Below are positions 30,001 to 40,914 of a stretch of 64,000 bases of DNA, piece after piece. The position numbers were made by a program, and so were the translations under genes. Position 1 is the first letter of the stretch. Every line of letters starts with the position of its first letter. The notes below the pieces were generated by a model, which saw only the letters and a program-made list of their open reading frames with translations, searched no databases and was not told the origin of the DNA. Source of the stretch: Asterias rubens (lineage: Eukaryota > Echinodermata > Asteroidea > Forcipulatida > Asteriidae); the NCBI RefSeq assembly GCF_902459465.1, contig NC_047070.1, forward strand, positions 9,592,001 to 9,656,000, in the 5' to 3' direction.

Positions 30001-32860
30001 AAACCTGTGAAAATTTGAGCTCAACTGGTCATCGGAGTTGGGAGAAAATGATGAAAGGAAAAATACCCTTGTTGGGCAAATTTGTGTGCTTACAGATAGG
30101 AATAAAAGACTTCTAGCTAGAAGTCTTTTATTATTTTAGTGAGAAATTACCTCTTTTTCAAAATCTATGCTACGTGTACTTCAGAGGGAGCCGTTTCTCA
30201 CAATGTTTTTTACTATCAACAGCTCTCCCATGCTCGTTACCATGTCAGTTTTAAGCTAATATTTGTTTCGAGTAATTACCAACCTTCCCTTCAAGGCACT
30301 GGACACTATTGGTAATTACTCAAAAGAATTGTTAACATAAAAACTTACTTGGTAACTATCAATTGAAAGCTGTTGATTGTATAAAACATTGTGAAAAATG
30401 GCTCCCTCTGAAGTAACATTATTTTGATTGAGGAAGACGAAATTTCTCACTCAAGTAATTTAAGACTTTGCAGCTGAAGCCTTTTATTATGCATCTGAAA
30501 GCACACAAAGTAATGCAACCAGGTTTTTGCTTCTTTTCATTAGTCTCTTGCAAGTTTGATGACCAATTGAGCCCAAATGTTCACAGGTTGGTTATTTTAT
30601 GCATATGTTGGGATACACTAAGTGCTGAAGTGAGAATAATGCCTAAGGATTTGGGTACTTTTTGTAACACAAACCACAATCTCCACAGATTTACATTAAA
30701 CTTACACCGTTTGAAGATAATGATAGTAGAAAGCGTACCTGAAAATATCAGTTGCTGCTGTGCTGTAGTTTTTGAGAAATGAAAATACGTTTTTACATGC
30801 TATAAATAATTTTTCGTCTCTGATGATCACTGAGACGAAAATTATTTTCATGACATTGTTTTACTCATTTCTCAAAAACTCCAGCACCTCGGCAAGTAAC
30901 ATTTTCAGGGAAGCTTTCTACTATCATTATCTTCCAGCTGTGTAAGTTTAATGTCAATCTGTGGCATTGTGTTTTTTGTCTTAAAAAAAGTACGGTGGAC
31001 CCTTTAAATCATGGGAGTGAGCCGTTGTAAACTGCTCATCGTTGATAATCAGGTACAGAACGCCATCTGTTGCACTCAGCATTGATTCCTGAATAACTAG
31101 ATGCTTTGTCTTGTTTGGGATGTCCAAAATTAATATTAATAAGTCAATAGGTTTACTAGACTGGCGCCCACCTGTTGTTTAATAAATGGCCAAGCTTTCC
31201 TAACAACAGTTTTTTTAAAAACTAATTATCGAGTTTTGATTTACGGATCTGTTATAAAGAGGAGGACAGATTTCCCTAGGTCACCAAAATTTCTGTTTGT
31301 GTAATTATCTGTGCATATCTCAGCACTGGACTCATATAAACTATTCAAATTGTTCAAAATTACCATAAAAACCTTCTTATGGAACGAGCAACGTAGACCT
31401 GTTGGAAGCCTTTCTTAGGCATTTGAAAGAAAGTTTTCATTGTTACAATTATTTTGAGTAAGACCAATAGTGTGTCTATCCCTTTAACATTAGCTTGATA
31501 GTGTGGGTTGGGGTTTCCTGCTTCAAATCTCAAGGGCATCCTCTTAAAAAAAAACCTTAGTCACATGAAGTTGTGTGCTTTCAGATGCTTGATTTCGAGA
31601 CCTCAAACTCTAAACTTGAGGTCTTGAAATCAAATTTGTGGAAAATTACTTCTTTCTCGAAAACTACTTCACTTCAGATGGAGCCTCTCTTTATACTATC
31701 AACCTCTCCACATTACTCGTTACCAAGTGAGGTTTTATGCTGATACATGTGTATTTATTTTGAGTAATTACCAATAGTGTCCACTGCCTTTAAGTTGTTA
31801 TTGCCTATGGTTAACTGTTCTTATTTCAGCATCTTTGTTGTTGTTTGATGTAATTTATTTTTGTATTCCTCTTGCAGGGAGCTGATTTTACGAATGGACA
31901 TGGAAGGGAGATTAGAAGTAAGCCTCCATGTACAATATGATACGATGAGTTGTTTGATGACCGGAGTCATTTAAAAAAATCATACATTTGAAAAGAGCCT
32001 AATCTATAATTCATAAATACCTCAGACAGTTTCACTATTCCTTTTGGTGGAGAGCGTGTCACGTCGGGGTGTTTAAACCTTTGATAATGACCAGTGTTTA
32101 TGACCGGTTGTGAGCGGGACAGTTTCTTCATTCCTATTGGTCGAGAGCAACGTCTGGAACAGTTGTGCCACATCACGCGATATGCGCGATGCGCACAGCA
32201 ATCTCCCTATAAGGAGTTGTTTAACCGAGAACCAGGCCTCGACGGGTTTAAACCACTAGTTGAAAACCGATTCAACGCACTTTGATTCACATTCAAAAAT
32301 ACTTTTTTGGTCAAAAAACATCTACACTTTTGGTCAAAAAAGTAAAATAAATGAAAAAATTTGAATTGTTCAATGATTTCTTTCAACACAACAAGGCCCT
32401 CCGCCGCCCTCAGGTAAACAACTCCTTATAAGGGAATGCTGTGGGCATCGCGCGTATCGCGTGATGTGGCACAACTGTCCCGGCCGTTGCTCTCGACCAA
32501 TAGGAATGAAGAAACTGTCTTATAAGCACAGGTGCAATGCAAGCTCGCGTGTCACACCCATGTTTCAACATTTTTTACCGGTCATAAACAAAGGTTATTA
32601 AGCGGAGAATTAATAAGTAAACAAGGAACTTGATAATTTTTGTTACAGGTTACACTGCCCCAAGCCCTCCTCCTGGCAGTGGCCCTCATCGCTACCAATT
32701 CTTTGCCTTCAAGCAACCTAACGGGGCATTCACAGATACCATCTATGGCGTCCCGGAGGGCAGCAGAGCCAATTTCAACCTCAAGCTTTTTCTGATGGAG
32801 AATAGATTGGGGGCACCAGAAGTAGGGTACCAGTTTCTATGTGAGAATGAAGAAGAGTAA
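24007..32860 (+). CDS. Secreted phosphatidylethanolamine-binding protein (PEBP4-like), four exons
   Basis: CDS exons: 24007-24285, 29319-29417, 31878-31917, 32649-32860. Together they are 630 nt, 209 residues plus stop, with consistent phases (0, 0, 1). The first 20 residues (MLSFLSLLLFAGVCLSVVSA) are a clear signal peptide, so the product enters the secretory pathway. The PEBP ligand-pocket motifs follow in order: LVMVDPDAP and FLHWLIVDI (exon 2), then APSPPPGSGPHRYQFFAF (exon 4), which matches the GxHR motif. The combination of signal peptide and PSPP...HRYQFF resembles vertebrate PEBP4 rather than cytosolic PEBP1. The family binds anionic lipids; PEBP4 is reported as secreted or lysosomal. 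The N-terminal region is acidic (DELEYLEDFLGMEG). The C-terminus ends in ENEEE. The gene is divergent from the aldo-keto reductase, with about 550 bp between start codons. Intron 1 is about 5 kb and holds a 739-bp transposon and a 386-bp tandem duplication. Confidence 0.9.
24821..25559. mobile_element. Mutator-like element in PEBP4-like intron 1
   Basis: Inverted ends GGGTTGTTCTAAAACCCC and GGGGTTTTAGAACAACCC, extending inward through GACCCACGACCC repeats. An exact 9-bp duplication GGGAAAATG lies at 24812-24820 and 25560-25568. The 650-bp interior has no recognisable gene. Confidence 0.85.
25894..26271 (-). mobile_element. Family A MITE
   Basis: TTAAAGACACTGGATACC to AATAGTGCCCACTGCC; right border decayed. 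Intron 1 of the PEBP4-like gene. Confidence 0.85.
26281..26425. mobile_element. Family J2 MITE fragment
   Basis: Shares TTTTGCTTAGCAGA and ACGAAATTGGGC with the J2 copies; the left end is degraded. Confidence 0.45.
27271..28246 (+). repeat. 386-bp tandem duplication in PEBP4-like intron 1
   Basis: TTGAAAAGATAGTTGTTAAA recurs at 27271 and 27657, and AAACTTACATTT ends both units (27598, about 28150). The second unit is longer because it contains a family N repeat. Confidence 0.8.
27980..28145. repeat. Family N repeat, copy 2
   Basis: GAAAGGGCAAGGGCACCAAG to CTTCGTTGCCTCCGTGAAGT; interrupts the second tandem unit. Confidence 0.65.
28696..28800. repeat. Strong hairpin / foldback element
   Basis: GTGCTCTC, GAACTGCTGGTT and CCGACTTCTACTCCCC are matched by complements around a centre ATTAAGG. 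Likely part of a palindromic MITE (about 28640-28810). Confidence 0.65.
29062..29249. mobile_element. Family J2 MITE
   Basis: Ends GGGCTCAATTTCATAAACC and CTATGTAATTGGGTC, with internal TCTGCTAAGCAAAAATGAGC. Lies 70 bp upstream of PEBP4-like exon 2. Confidence 0.6.
29480..29865 (+). mobile_element. Family A MITE
   Basis: Full copy, first of four adjacent elements (29480-31008) in PEBP4-like intron 2. Starts 62 bp after exon 2. Confidence 0.9.
29921..30297 (-). mobile_element. Family A2 MITE
   Basis: Starts TTAAAGGGAAGGTACACTAT, centre GACTTCTAGCTAGAAGTC, ends ACCAACCTTCCCTTCAA. Abuts the next element. Confidence 0.85.
30293..30630 (+). mobile_element. Family A MITE, right end lost
   Basis: Starts TTCAAGGCACTGGACACTAT and is cut at ACACTAAGTG, where family B begins. 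Confidence 0.8.
30640..31008. mobile_element. Family B palindromic MITE
   Basis: Foldback with GGGTACTTTTTGTAACACAA at left and AAAAAGTACGGTGGACCC then TTTAAAT at right; centre GTCTCTGATGATCACTGAGAC. Confidence 0.75.
31330..31486 (-). mobile_element. Family A remnant
   Basis: Scrambled pieces (GGAACGAGCAACGTAGACCT; GACCAATAGTGTGTCTATCC) of family A. Confidence 0.45.
31545..31793 (-). mobile_element. Family A MITE, left-truncated
   Basis: Begins CCTTAGTCACATGAAGTTGT and ends AGTGTCCACTGCCTTTAA. Lies 84 bp upstream of PEBP4-like exon 3. Confidence 0.85.
31995..32600. mobile_element. Family L element, copy 2
   Basis: Shares AAACCACTAGTTGAAAACCG, CTTTCAACACAACAAGGCCC and GTGATGTGGCACAACTGTC with copy 1. 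CTATTGGTCGAGAGCAACG is present in both orientations. Ends 50 bp before PEBP4-like exon 4. Confidence 0.65.
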
Positions 32861-32901
32861 ATGAAAGGTAACGTGTATTCTTACATTATTCATTTTTGTT
32901 T

Positions 32902-32970
32902 TTACCCATATACACTGATGTGTATTAGCACTGTATACTCGGTACTTGCCCAAGCTCTGTGAAAATTAAA
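32902..32970 (-). mobile_element. SINE family P tail fragment
   Basis: TTTTTACCCATATACACTGA, GTATTAGCACTGTATACTC; in the PEBP4-like 3' flank, ending at an ATTAAA that could serve polyadenylation. Confidence 0.55.
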
Positions 32971-33509
32971 CATTTCTTTTATTCTTATATTACTTGTTTA
33001 TCCACTTTCAATTTTTCAAAACTGGCTTACGGCGAATGTTTTTAACACCCAAAAGAACTCGGAGCGCGTGCCAACTGCTTTTTCCAGTCAGCTGACCGGC
33101 TAACACTTATTCGTAGCAGCACCAGGCATGCACCTATGCGTGCCTGATGCTTCATTTACCCCTGTCTAAAGAGAGACAAAGGGGAACTGGAACTAATGCT
33201 CAAAATCTGCCTTTTGGGGGATTATTGTGTAATTCCTGATTCCTGATGTTTGTCTTGTTACACAAATGTAGCATACAAGAATTGACAGCATCTGTGCCAT
33301 TGTTTGTCATTGTAATCGGCTCAATAAGACCACCAAACTGTGTACAAACTTCTTCTGATAGCGTCCTCTTTTGAATCCTCGTTCTCCAGCTCGCGTTCAT
33401 TTTCCCTAAGGGGGAAAAATTTCCAGGGCTATATAGAATCTTGGTCCAATCAAGCTTTGCCTCAATTGAGGCAAAAATACAATGAAATACAATGGACAGA
33501 TATCTAATA

Positions 33510-33580
33510 ATAATGACACTTAATAATGTACATTTATAGGGCGCACATATCTATTGAAAATGCTCAAGACGTCAACAAGA
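33510..33580 (-). mobile_element. SINE 3' end fragment
   Basis: ACATTTATAGGGCGCACATA and GAAAATGCTCAAGACG resemble the GCGC...ATATAA ends of the first SINE family. Confidence 0.45.
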
Positions 33581-34510
33581 AAGTCATTCAATAGAAAAAC
33601 AAAACCGAAGGTAATTAATTAATTAAAAGCAACTCCCTCAGATGAGTTTTTAACTGTCTCTTAAATGTTGATATGCTGGCGGCGAAAAAACTATTCGAAT
33701 ATCCGGTTAATTTCGGATAGTTGGCCAGCGGTATCCGAATATCAAAATTTCACTATTCGCCCAGCACTAATCATCAGAAGAAGTTTGCTCTTAGTTTGCC
33801 ATATGGGGGGACAGAGTCTCAGGGGGACAGAATCACAGAAAGTATGGATGGCCTTTGTTTGGTCTTCTGATATACGAAGATGCACGTCACACGATGTTTA
33901 GCACGGAAAATATTGTTGTCAACACGACATCTGGCTGGCAACAACTTGTTACACATTGAAGTAAACATTCGATTTTCGTTATAGTTGCAAGGTGTTAGAT
34001 GGCAGATGTAAATGATAACATGCAATATCTTTGTTTCCATGAAGAGACACTTTTAGCCCCCGCAGACAGACAGTGCAGGGTTACAACCTACATGTACCTC
34101 TACTCTAGAGCAGGTTGGCTTTCCCTGGGGGGATGCCCATTCGCTGAAAGTGATCCAAGTGTGAAAGAGCTGGCCGTTATTCCCCTGGGGTTGAATGGAG
34201 TCAGTGTGAAAAGTGTCAAAACATGGGGGTGTAACCAATGTACCCATTTAGGGGAATTGTACAAAATAGAGTTTGCAACCAAGAACAGCTCTTTATGGCA
34301 GGTATACATGAAGGTTATGGGATGTTGTACCTTTGATGATACTACATGTGCAGTAGCATGGAATTTCAGCTAACAGTCAGAGGAGATATTTGGCTATTGT
34401 CTAAGAGCCAATCATAGACTTGCCCTATGAAAAAACATATACATGCAGGCAATGGACTTATCCAATTTCAAAAGTTGGAAATGTTCGTTATTTTGAAAAG
34501 ACAAATATGC
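33580..34510. other. Intergenic after the PEBP4-like gene
   Basis: Holds the unrecognised 124-codon frame; otherwise no repeat or gene recognised. Confidence 0.4.
33999..34373 (+). CDS. Unrecognised open frame, 124 codons
   Basis: An ATG-to-stop frame of 124 codons, Cys-rich (10 Cys), without a signal peptide or any domain I recognise. It lies 1.1 kb downstream of the PEBP4-like gene in repeat-rich sequence, and the opposite strand is also partly open. A G|GTATAC donor-like site lies near 34300. Length is its only support; a non-coding origin is equally plausible. Confidence 0.15.
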   Translation: MADVNDNMQYLCFHEETLLAPADRQCRVTTYMYLYSRAGWLSLGGCPFAESDPSVKELAVIPLGLNGVSVKSVKTWGCNQCTHLGELYKIEFATKNSSLWQVYMKVMGCCTFDDTTCAVAWNFS

Positions 34511-34519
34511 AGTGGCCTT

Positions 34520-34715
34520 AGCCAATTTATCAAGCTTTTCTCAGGCATCTGAAAGCACACACATAACTCTACGCGACAAGAGTAGAGTTCTTGCAACTTC
34601 GATATGGCCAATTAAGCCTAGAAGTTTTCAGAGGTTGTTATTTTATATGTATATTGTGATACACCAAAAGTGAGGATATACTGGTCTTTGCAAAATACCA
34701 AATGTAAATACCCTG
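34520..34715 (+). mobile_element. Family A remnant
   Basis: Keeps AGGCATCTGAAAGCACACAC and ATACACCAAAAGTGAGGATA; ends decayed. Confidence 0.55.
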
Positions 34716-34724
34716 CCGTCGATT

Positions 34725-34881
34725 TCACAAAACTCTTCCTAACTTAAGACTAATCTTACTCTTGGGTAGAGTCCCAACCCTGCACTGTAGCATGCAGACC
34801 CTAAGATTAATCCTAGTTAAGACGAGTTAGTCGTCCTAACTAGAGATAAGACGAGTCCTAACTCTTTGTGAAATCGACGGC
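34725..34881. mobile_element. Family J MITE
   Basis: Inverted ends GCCGTCGATTTCACAAA and TTTGTGAAATCGACGGC, interior with TAAGACTAATC / GATTAATCCTA foldback. Confidence 0.75.
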
Positions 34882-35704
34882 TGGCACCCAAAAAATGTTT
34901 ACGGAGGCTGCGACAATCAATCAAAATATAATTTGTCTGCTTGTATTATTCAAATCTGTGTAAAGGATGAGCAAGAAAAAAAGGAGCTGAGCAAAAACAA
35001 ACTATTTCTCGTACCTTCCCCTTACTATCAGCTGCATTTCCCTAAACAATCCCTCCCTGAGCTTTCCTAAATCATAAATAAGCTCACTTCTATTTATGCG
35101 TGGACGGAATATTGTTTTGGTCTTGTGTGGGGAGAGAAAGTTTGGTGAATGGATTTTTCCTGTTGGTGGACAGCCGGTTGATGGCTGTTAGAACAAGCTG
35201 ATGATATTTGAGCACAGAGGGATTATATAAAATGGCCGCTGTGTACATAGGAAATTTGGTATTTTGTTGGACCAATTCATTCTTGCAAATAGAAAGATGT
35301 TGGTTCAAAATGATTTTCAGACTCCAGGCAATTAGTAAAGCCGTTGACGATCGGGGAAAAAACACCAATGTGTTGTATTTTTGGCATTTCAGTTGCTCCT
35401 TTGATAATGAAAGAAATTAATTATTAAAATAGCAATAAAAACGTTTACAAGCTTAATATATTTGTTGTTCAGTTTCCAAATTTTATTTGAAAAGAAAAAT
35501 TTAACATCTATTAGTTATTTGAAAAGAGTTGTTAATTTAAAGGTGCAGCTGTCCCTTTTTCCAGGAACAATCTACATGTAATGCATCCTGATACTCCCAC
35601 TCAAAATGTTTGAGCCTCGTGACAATAAACATCCCCTCCCCCATTCCACCGCTCAATATTGTTAACCCCAGATGGATCCAATAGCTTGCAGTGAGAGCCA
35701 ACAT

Positions 35705-36057
35705 TTAAAGCACCGGACACTATTGGTAATTGTCAAAGACCAGTCTTCTCACTTGGTATATATCAACATGCGCATAAAATAACAAACCTGTGAAATTTGA
35801 GCTCAATTGGTCATCGAAGTTGTGAGATAATATTGAAAGAAAAAACACCCTTGTCACACAGAGTTGTGTGCTTTCAGATGCTTGATTTTCAGACCCCAAA
35901 ATGTAATTCTAGGGTTTCAAAATTTATGCATTAATGCAGAGGGAGCCATTTCTCAGAAAGTTTTTTTACCATCAACCTCTCTCCATTACTCGTTACCAAG
36001 TAAGGTTTTATGCTAGTAATTATTTTGGGTAATTACGGTAGTGTCCACTGCCTTTAA
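35705..36057 (-). mobile_element. Family A MITE
   Basis: TTAAAGCACCGGACACTATT to AGTGTCCACTGCCTTTAA, with a small internal deletion. Confidence 0.85.
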
Positions 36058-36455
36058 AGGGGGAGGGGGCCCAACGAGATGGATCGGGATTGTAGCTTGG
36101 GTGCCCAATGGACCTTAATGCATTGACGTCATCTAGCCGCCATCTTAGAGGAATAACAGTGACGAAACAATCAACCGCACAGATTTGTACACGCGGCGCA
36201 CAGTATTGGCCAATGAACAACCTCCTTTTGACCTCTAGGTGAGGGCGCCCTACTGAAATGTCGTCTTGTGCATAAGGTCAATTGAAAGATTGTGCCCTTT
36301 GGCGGCTTTGGCTTTATATTTTGAGCCACAGTAAGATGGAAGTTTAGAATTTGTTGCCTTGACTGTTTCTTGGAGAAAATGGAGAATACAAAATTTAGCT
36401 ACGCAAAAAGCGATTGCGCTTTTACCAGAAAAAGGTTGCCAGCCAAAAGACCGTA

Positions 36456-36611
36456 GCCCAATTTCATTGAGCTACTTATAAAGGCTTTTAAGATTCGTCT
36501 TAAGATGAGCTGTCACCATAGTGATTTGTATTGTCACATTTTGTGTAGCAATTGTGAATGACACAAGTTTTAAGATCAATCTTACATGCAACTCTTTGTG
36601 AAATTGAGCCC
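36456..36611. mobile_element. Family J-related MITE
   Basis: Ends GCCCAATTTCATTGAGC and TTTGTGAAATTGAGCC. The interior is close to 40774-40914 (TAGTGATTTGTATTGTCAC). Confidence 0.65.
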
Positions 36612-37002
36612 AAGTTCCAGTTTTGTTTTCTGCGAACTGTTTGTCATGTGTAGGGCCTACTTTCTTTCATGTATGTTCCCATTTTCAGTCTAACAGCTAC
36701 AGACAAAGCAAAAGCAAACACCAGACAAACATGCATGAACAAACAATTTACAGTTTCAGACAAAAGTAGAAACAGATGGCGAAACAGACGCAAGTTTTCA
36801 CTATTGTACCCAACAGCTTACATATAATTTTTTTGTTTTTTTCCACAGTTTCCACCCACCTAAGGTGTATTCTGCCGAAAATGATTAACCGACGACCCAC
36901 CACTAGATGGGGGCGGGCAGTGCATGAGGGGGTGGAATTTTAAGTATTGGCTAGCAATTATTTATTGGAACCATGCTAGAAGCTGAGCCAAGGAGAAACA
37001 TT

Positions 37003-37022
37003 GTGTGTGTGTGTGTGTGTGT
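37003..37022. repeat. (GT)n microsatellite
   Basis: About ten GT units, followed by a G run. Confidence 0.9.
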
Positions 37023-37478
37023 CAGGGGGGGGGGGTGCGCATTTTGATGGTTACGCATGTTCATGGAAGTGTTGGCATTTATGTATAATATGTTCATTTG
37101 ATTTATATTACATGATGTACAGTCTGGAAGCACTTAAACAATTATTGCCACTGGGTTGGGTAATGGAATATTTTGTTTTCACGTTAATAATATTAATGTT
37201 GAACATTTCTAGTGGGCCATGTCTGTCAACGATGACGCTCCTGGCGCAAAAAAAAACAAACAAAAAACAACTCTGCTAATATATAAGACAGCCAAAAGGT
37301 TTGAAGGCTGTCGTTTCCGAAATAGATATGTTTTGAGATGTGTTTTGAATTTGGGAACAACTTGAATGTTTAATTCATATCGTTTGAGCTTCTATCCATG
37401 GTAGGAATTCGAAAAAATATAGAGCTTCTGCGTCCCAAAGTATTTTAATTTGCATAACCCATTAATGCTGATGAACCA

Positions 37479-37579
37479 ACGGTTCTTTTAGAACCACCCC
37501 AACTCATAGAGATAGTCATTACATAGTGTTACCGCAAGCTTTTCCATATCTTTTTTCCACCATGCAAAGTATCAAATCC
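37479..37579 (+). mobile_element. Family E, 5'-truncated copy
   Basis: Only the right arm from CCAACGGTTCTTTT to the tail CCACCATGCAAAGTATCAAA is present. Loss of the 5' half with a kept 3' end is typical of target-primed retroposition. Confidence 0.75.
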
Positions 37580-37621
37580 TATTGATGATATTTGTTGATG
37601 TGGTTTGTCTGTTTTTTTTCT

Positions 37622-37731
37622 CTGTATCCAGATGTTTCAAGTCGTGAGTGAACTGGAGGAATTCAACGTTTTTCAAGATGGCGACATCGCAAAATATGGC
37701 CGTATCTACTTCAACAGTATGACTATATTTT
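37622..37731 (+). CDS. Possible orphan terminal exon, unrecognised
   Basis: A strong acceptor (long T tract then TATCCAG, ending about 37631) is followed by an open frame starting ATGTTTCAAGTC and ending TAA at about 37731. It reads MFQVVSELEEFNVFQDGDI then AKYGRIYFNSMTIF. Composition looks coding and more GC-balanced than its surroundings. I do not recognise the family and find no partner exon nearby. A truncated family E element lies just upstream. It may be a terminal exon of an unseen gene, or chance. Confidence 0.25.
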
Positions 37732-37780
37732 AAACGACAGTTAAAAGTTTGTAGTTTATTAAAAGGTTTTACTTTTTCCC

Positions 37781-37998
37781 TTGAAGGGAAGGTCCTAAAA
37801 TTGCTTTGGATAGTATAAAGCATTTTGAGAATCATTTCACTTCAAAGTCAAGTGGTTATAGTTATCTGGCAACTTCGACGGCCACTTCCTGGAAGGGAAT
37901 TTTTTCTCAAAATATTATACATTATCATATCAGACGCATTGCTTGTAACCAAGTAAGTTTTATGGTCATTAATTTTTTTAGTAACTACCAAGGTACGT
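37781..37998. mobile_element. Family C short MITE related to A2
   Basis: Starts TTGAAGGGAAGGTCCTAAAA and ends GTAACTACCAAGGTAC; interior has CTGGCAACTTCGACGGCC and AACCAAGTAAGTTTTATGG from family A. Confidence 0.6.
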
Positions 37999-38230
37999 AC
38001 AAAATTTGGTATTGTTTGGGATATTTTGGGGAAGTAGATCATAAAAACTTGTTGTTCTATAGCAGAAATGGTTTTCTTTTGTGAAGAGTGGTTGGTGGTT
38101 GTAGATTGTAGACTTCCCAACTATTGATGGTTTGTGCATGGAGGTAGATTCATGGTTTGTGTATCTGTGATCCCCAATCATTATGACTTTTAGTTACACG
38201 ATGTATCTCTGTGAATCACACAACACCGTG

Positions 38231-38604
38231 TTAAAGGCACTGGACACTATTGGTTATTACTCACAATAATTGTTGGCATAAAAACTTACTTGGTAACAAG
38301 CAATGGAGAGCTGTTGATAATTTAAAACACCCCCCTGAAGTAACGTAGTTTTCGAGAAAGAAGTAATTTTCCACTTAAATATTTGAATTTGATTTCGAGA
38401 CCTCAGAATTAGATTTTGAGGTACCGAAATCAAGCATCTGAAAGCACACAACTTTGTGCGACATAGGTGTTTATTATCTCGGAACTTCAACGACCAATTG
38501 AGATCAAATTTTCACAGGTTTGTTATTTTTTGCTTAAAATGTTGAGATACACCAAGTGAGAAGACTGGTCTTTGACAATTACCAATAGTGTCCAGTGCCT
38601 TTAA
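38231..38604 (+). mobile_element. Family A MITE
   Basis: Full copy, TTAAAGGCACTGGACACTAT to GTGTCCAGTGCCTTTAA. Confidence 0.9.
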
Positions 38605-38633
38605 GGTTTCAGTCATCTACCCACTCAAAATTC

Positions 38634-38655
38634 ATCATCATCATCATCATCATCA
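38634..38655. repeat. (CAT)n microsatellite
   Basis: About seven CAT units just after a family A copy. Confidence 0.9.
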
Positions 38656-39809
38656 CACCAGTGATGGTAAATTCTCATCTCATGGTCTGTGCACCATCTA
38701 ACATCCTCTAGTTCGCCGCTTCTTAACTCTTTCCCGGCTTGTGTGTGGGTGTGCGGCCCTTCCAGGTAAACTTTTCTTTTTAATTGACTTTTCATCATCA
38801 TCTGCCCCAAACACCGATTACAGATTTCTAGTCGATTGCCTTGTTTGTACGTGTTGTCATTTACCACTCAACACTCCCACTCTTATATAGTGGGTTTTCT
38901 AGAATCAGGAAATTTTTCAGTCCGTGGGCAGTCAGAGAGTGTGTGGTGGCGATTGCCACATACTGTTGTGTCGTACCTCCAGTTCACATTGTGCATTCAC
39001 AATTGCACAGAGTAGTGAGTGAATCTAAAGTGGTAACCACTCCATTCGCATATGGTGGCAATTAATTCTTTTGGTAGTCTATCTTTCACTTCTTCCTATA
39101 TCCAGTGGATTATAGCATGTTTGTCTATGAGGAATGCGAATTTGTGGAGTGATTTCCTATGATGAACTACGGTGAGTCCATTTTTGTCTTCTTCACTCCA
39201 GGTATGGATTTTTTGTTGTTTTCTTTTTTTGGAGTGGGTGATTTCTTCTTTTTTAAGCTTTCTGTTTTCACCAAGTTACTCTTCTTTTGATGAGGCATTG
39301 GTATGAAAGAGCAAGATGAATTTTAATTTTTTCATTTATCTTTTTCAAAGAATACTTTAAAGAAATTATTGAAACAAAGTATTTTCCCCTGTAGTTTCAA
39401 TAATACAACTCTTTAATGAAATAACCATAATAATTCAGCAACTACAAGTTTTTTTTTTCTGTTGTCAAAAGTCAAGTTTCTTGGATAAATCTTAAGCAAT
39501 GTTCTCAGTAAATTGGTTTTTATTTAAGAACAGCTCTGTTTGTTTACCTTTTACTAGTAATTTTTTGTGAATGGAAAGTGAAATGATGCATTTGTGTGTG
39601 TTGGGGGTTTCAACAACCAATCACAGTCTGCCATTTGGTTCAGTCATAAAAAAGGCTGCTTTTATACAGAGATGTTGAAGTGAGTTTGGCTATAATTCTG
39701 CAGGGAAGCAGCGTAGCTACATGTACATGTAGCTTTGCAGTGTAAAAGTATATGAGCAGTAGGAAAGAAGCTATTGTTAGAACTGCACAAGGTTAAGTCT
39801 GCAGAATAG
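38656..39809. other. Unassigned 1.2 kb
   Basis: Mixed-composition sequence with splice-like sites (TTCCAG at 38766, CAG at about 39105) but no stable frame. Possibly an old repeat. Confidence 0.4.
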
Positions 39810-40133
39810 TTAAAGGCACGGGACACTATTGGTAATTGTCAAAGACCAGTCTTCTCACTTGGTGTATCTCAACATATGCACAAACTAACAAACCTGCGAA
39901 AATTTGAACTCAATTGGTCGTCGAAGTTGCGAGATAATAATGGAAGAAAAACACCCTTGTCACACGAAGTTGTGTACTTTCAGATGCTTGACTTTGAGAC
40001 CTCATAATCAAATTCGTGGAAAATTACTTCTTTCTCTACGTTACTTCAGAGGGAGCCATTTCTCACAATGTTTTACACTATCAACAGCTCCCATTACCAG
40101 TTACCAAGTAAGGTTTTCTCACAATAATTAATA
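39810..40133 (-). mobile_element. Family A MITE, right end lost
   Basis: Starts TTAAAGGCACGGGACACTAT and stops after the CCAAGTAAGGTTTTCTC region. Confidence 0.8.
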
Positions 40134-40329
40134 TCGGAAATAAAAAATTGTCTGAAAATGTCAACAGCCTACTCTTTCATAAACAAAGATATCAAGCTTA
40201 TTGTATGGGAAGCGGCATTACGTCCTCATTGTTTGAGATGTAATCGAACTAGCAGGAGCTTCGCATCATCGTAATCTCAAATGCATTAAGGGAAGTGGGC
40301 GGGTTTTGGATAAAGACAAAAGCAAATAC

Positions 40330-40640
40330 AGATTTGGGGATGCTTATAATAAGCAGGGGGTAAAAACTGTGTAACAAATCAACTGCTGTTTTATGTCACA
40401 ATGAAATAAGATTAAGATTTGGCAATGCTTACTTAAGCAGCAGGTAAAATCTGTGATAGACCAACTGCTACTTTATGTCACAATGAAATAAGTTAAAGTT
40501 TTGGCGGTGCTGACTTAAGCAGCAGGTAAAATCTGTGGAATAGACCAACTGCTGTTTTAAGTCACAATGAAATAAGTTTAAGATTTGGCAATACTAACTT
40601 AAGCATCAGGTAAAATCTGATAGACCAACTGCTGTTGCAT
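40330..40640. repeat. About 82-bp tandem repeat, four units
   Basis: GTCACAATGAAATAAG recurs at about 40395, 40477 and 40561, with CAACTGCTGTTTTA and AAGCAGCAGGTAAAATCTG in each unit. Confidence 0.8.
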
Positions 40641-40773
40641 GCCCTAATGGGAGAAATCTTTTGAATAATGTATGACCCAACACAACTAGGAAACAATTGG
40701 AGAAACTCTCAGTTTTTGCTTCTTTATTGAGCTTGGTTTGACATACTGGTTGTACGTGTACTGTTAAGTGCCT

Positions 40774-40914
40774 GGGGCCGATTTCACAAAAAGCCTAAGA
40801 TCAATATTAACTGCAAATCAGTCATGGTTGCTAGGTAAAGTGTAATGTCACAATACAAATCACTATGGTAATATTGACTTATCTTACAATGAATTTTAGT
40901 GCTTTGTGAAATCG
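40774..40914. mobile_element. Family J-related MITE
   Basis: Ends GGCCGATTTCACAAAAAGCC and GCTTTGTGAAATCGA, with a shared interior (AATGTCACAATACAAATCAC) inverted relative to 36456-36611. Confidence 0.65.
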
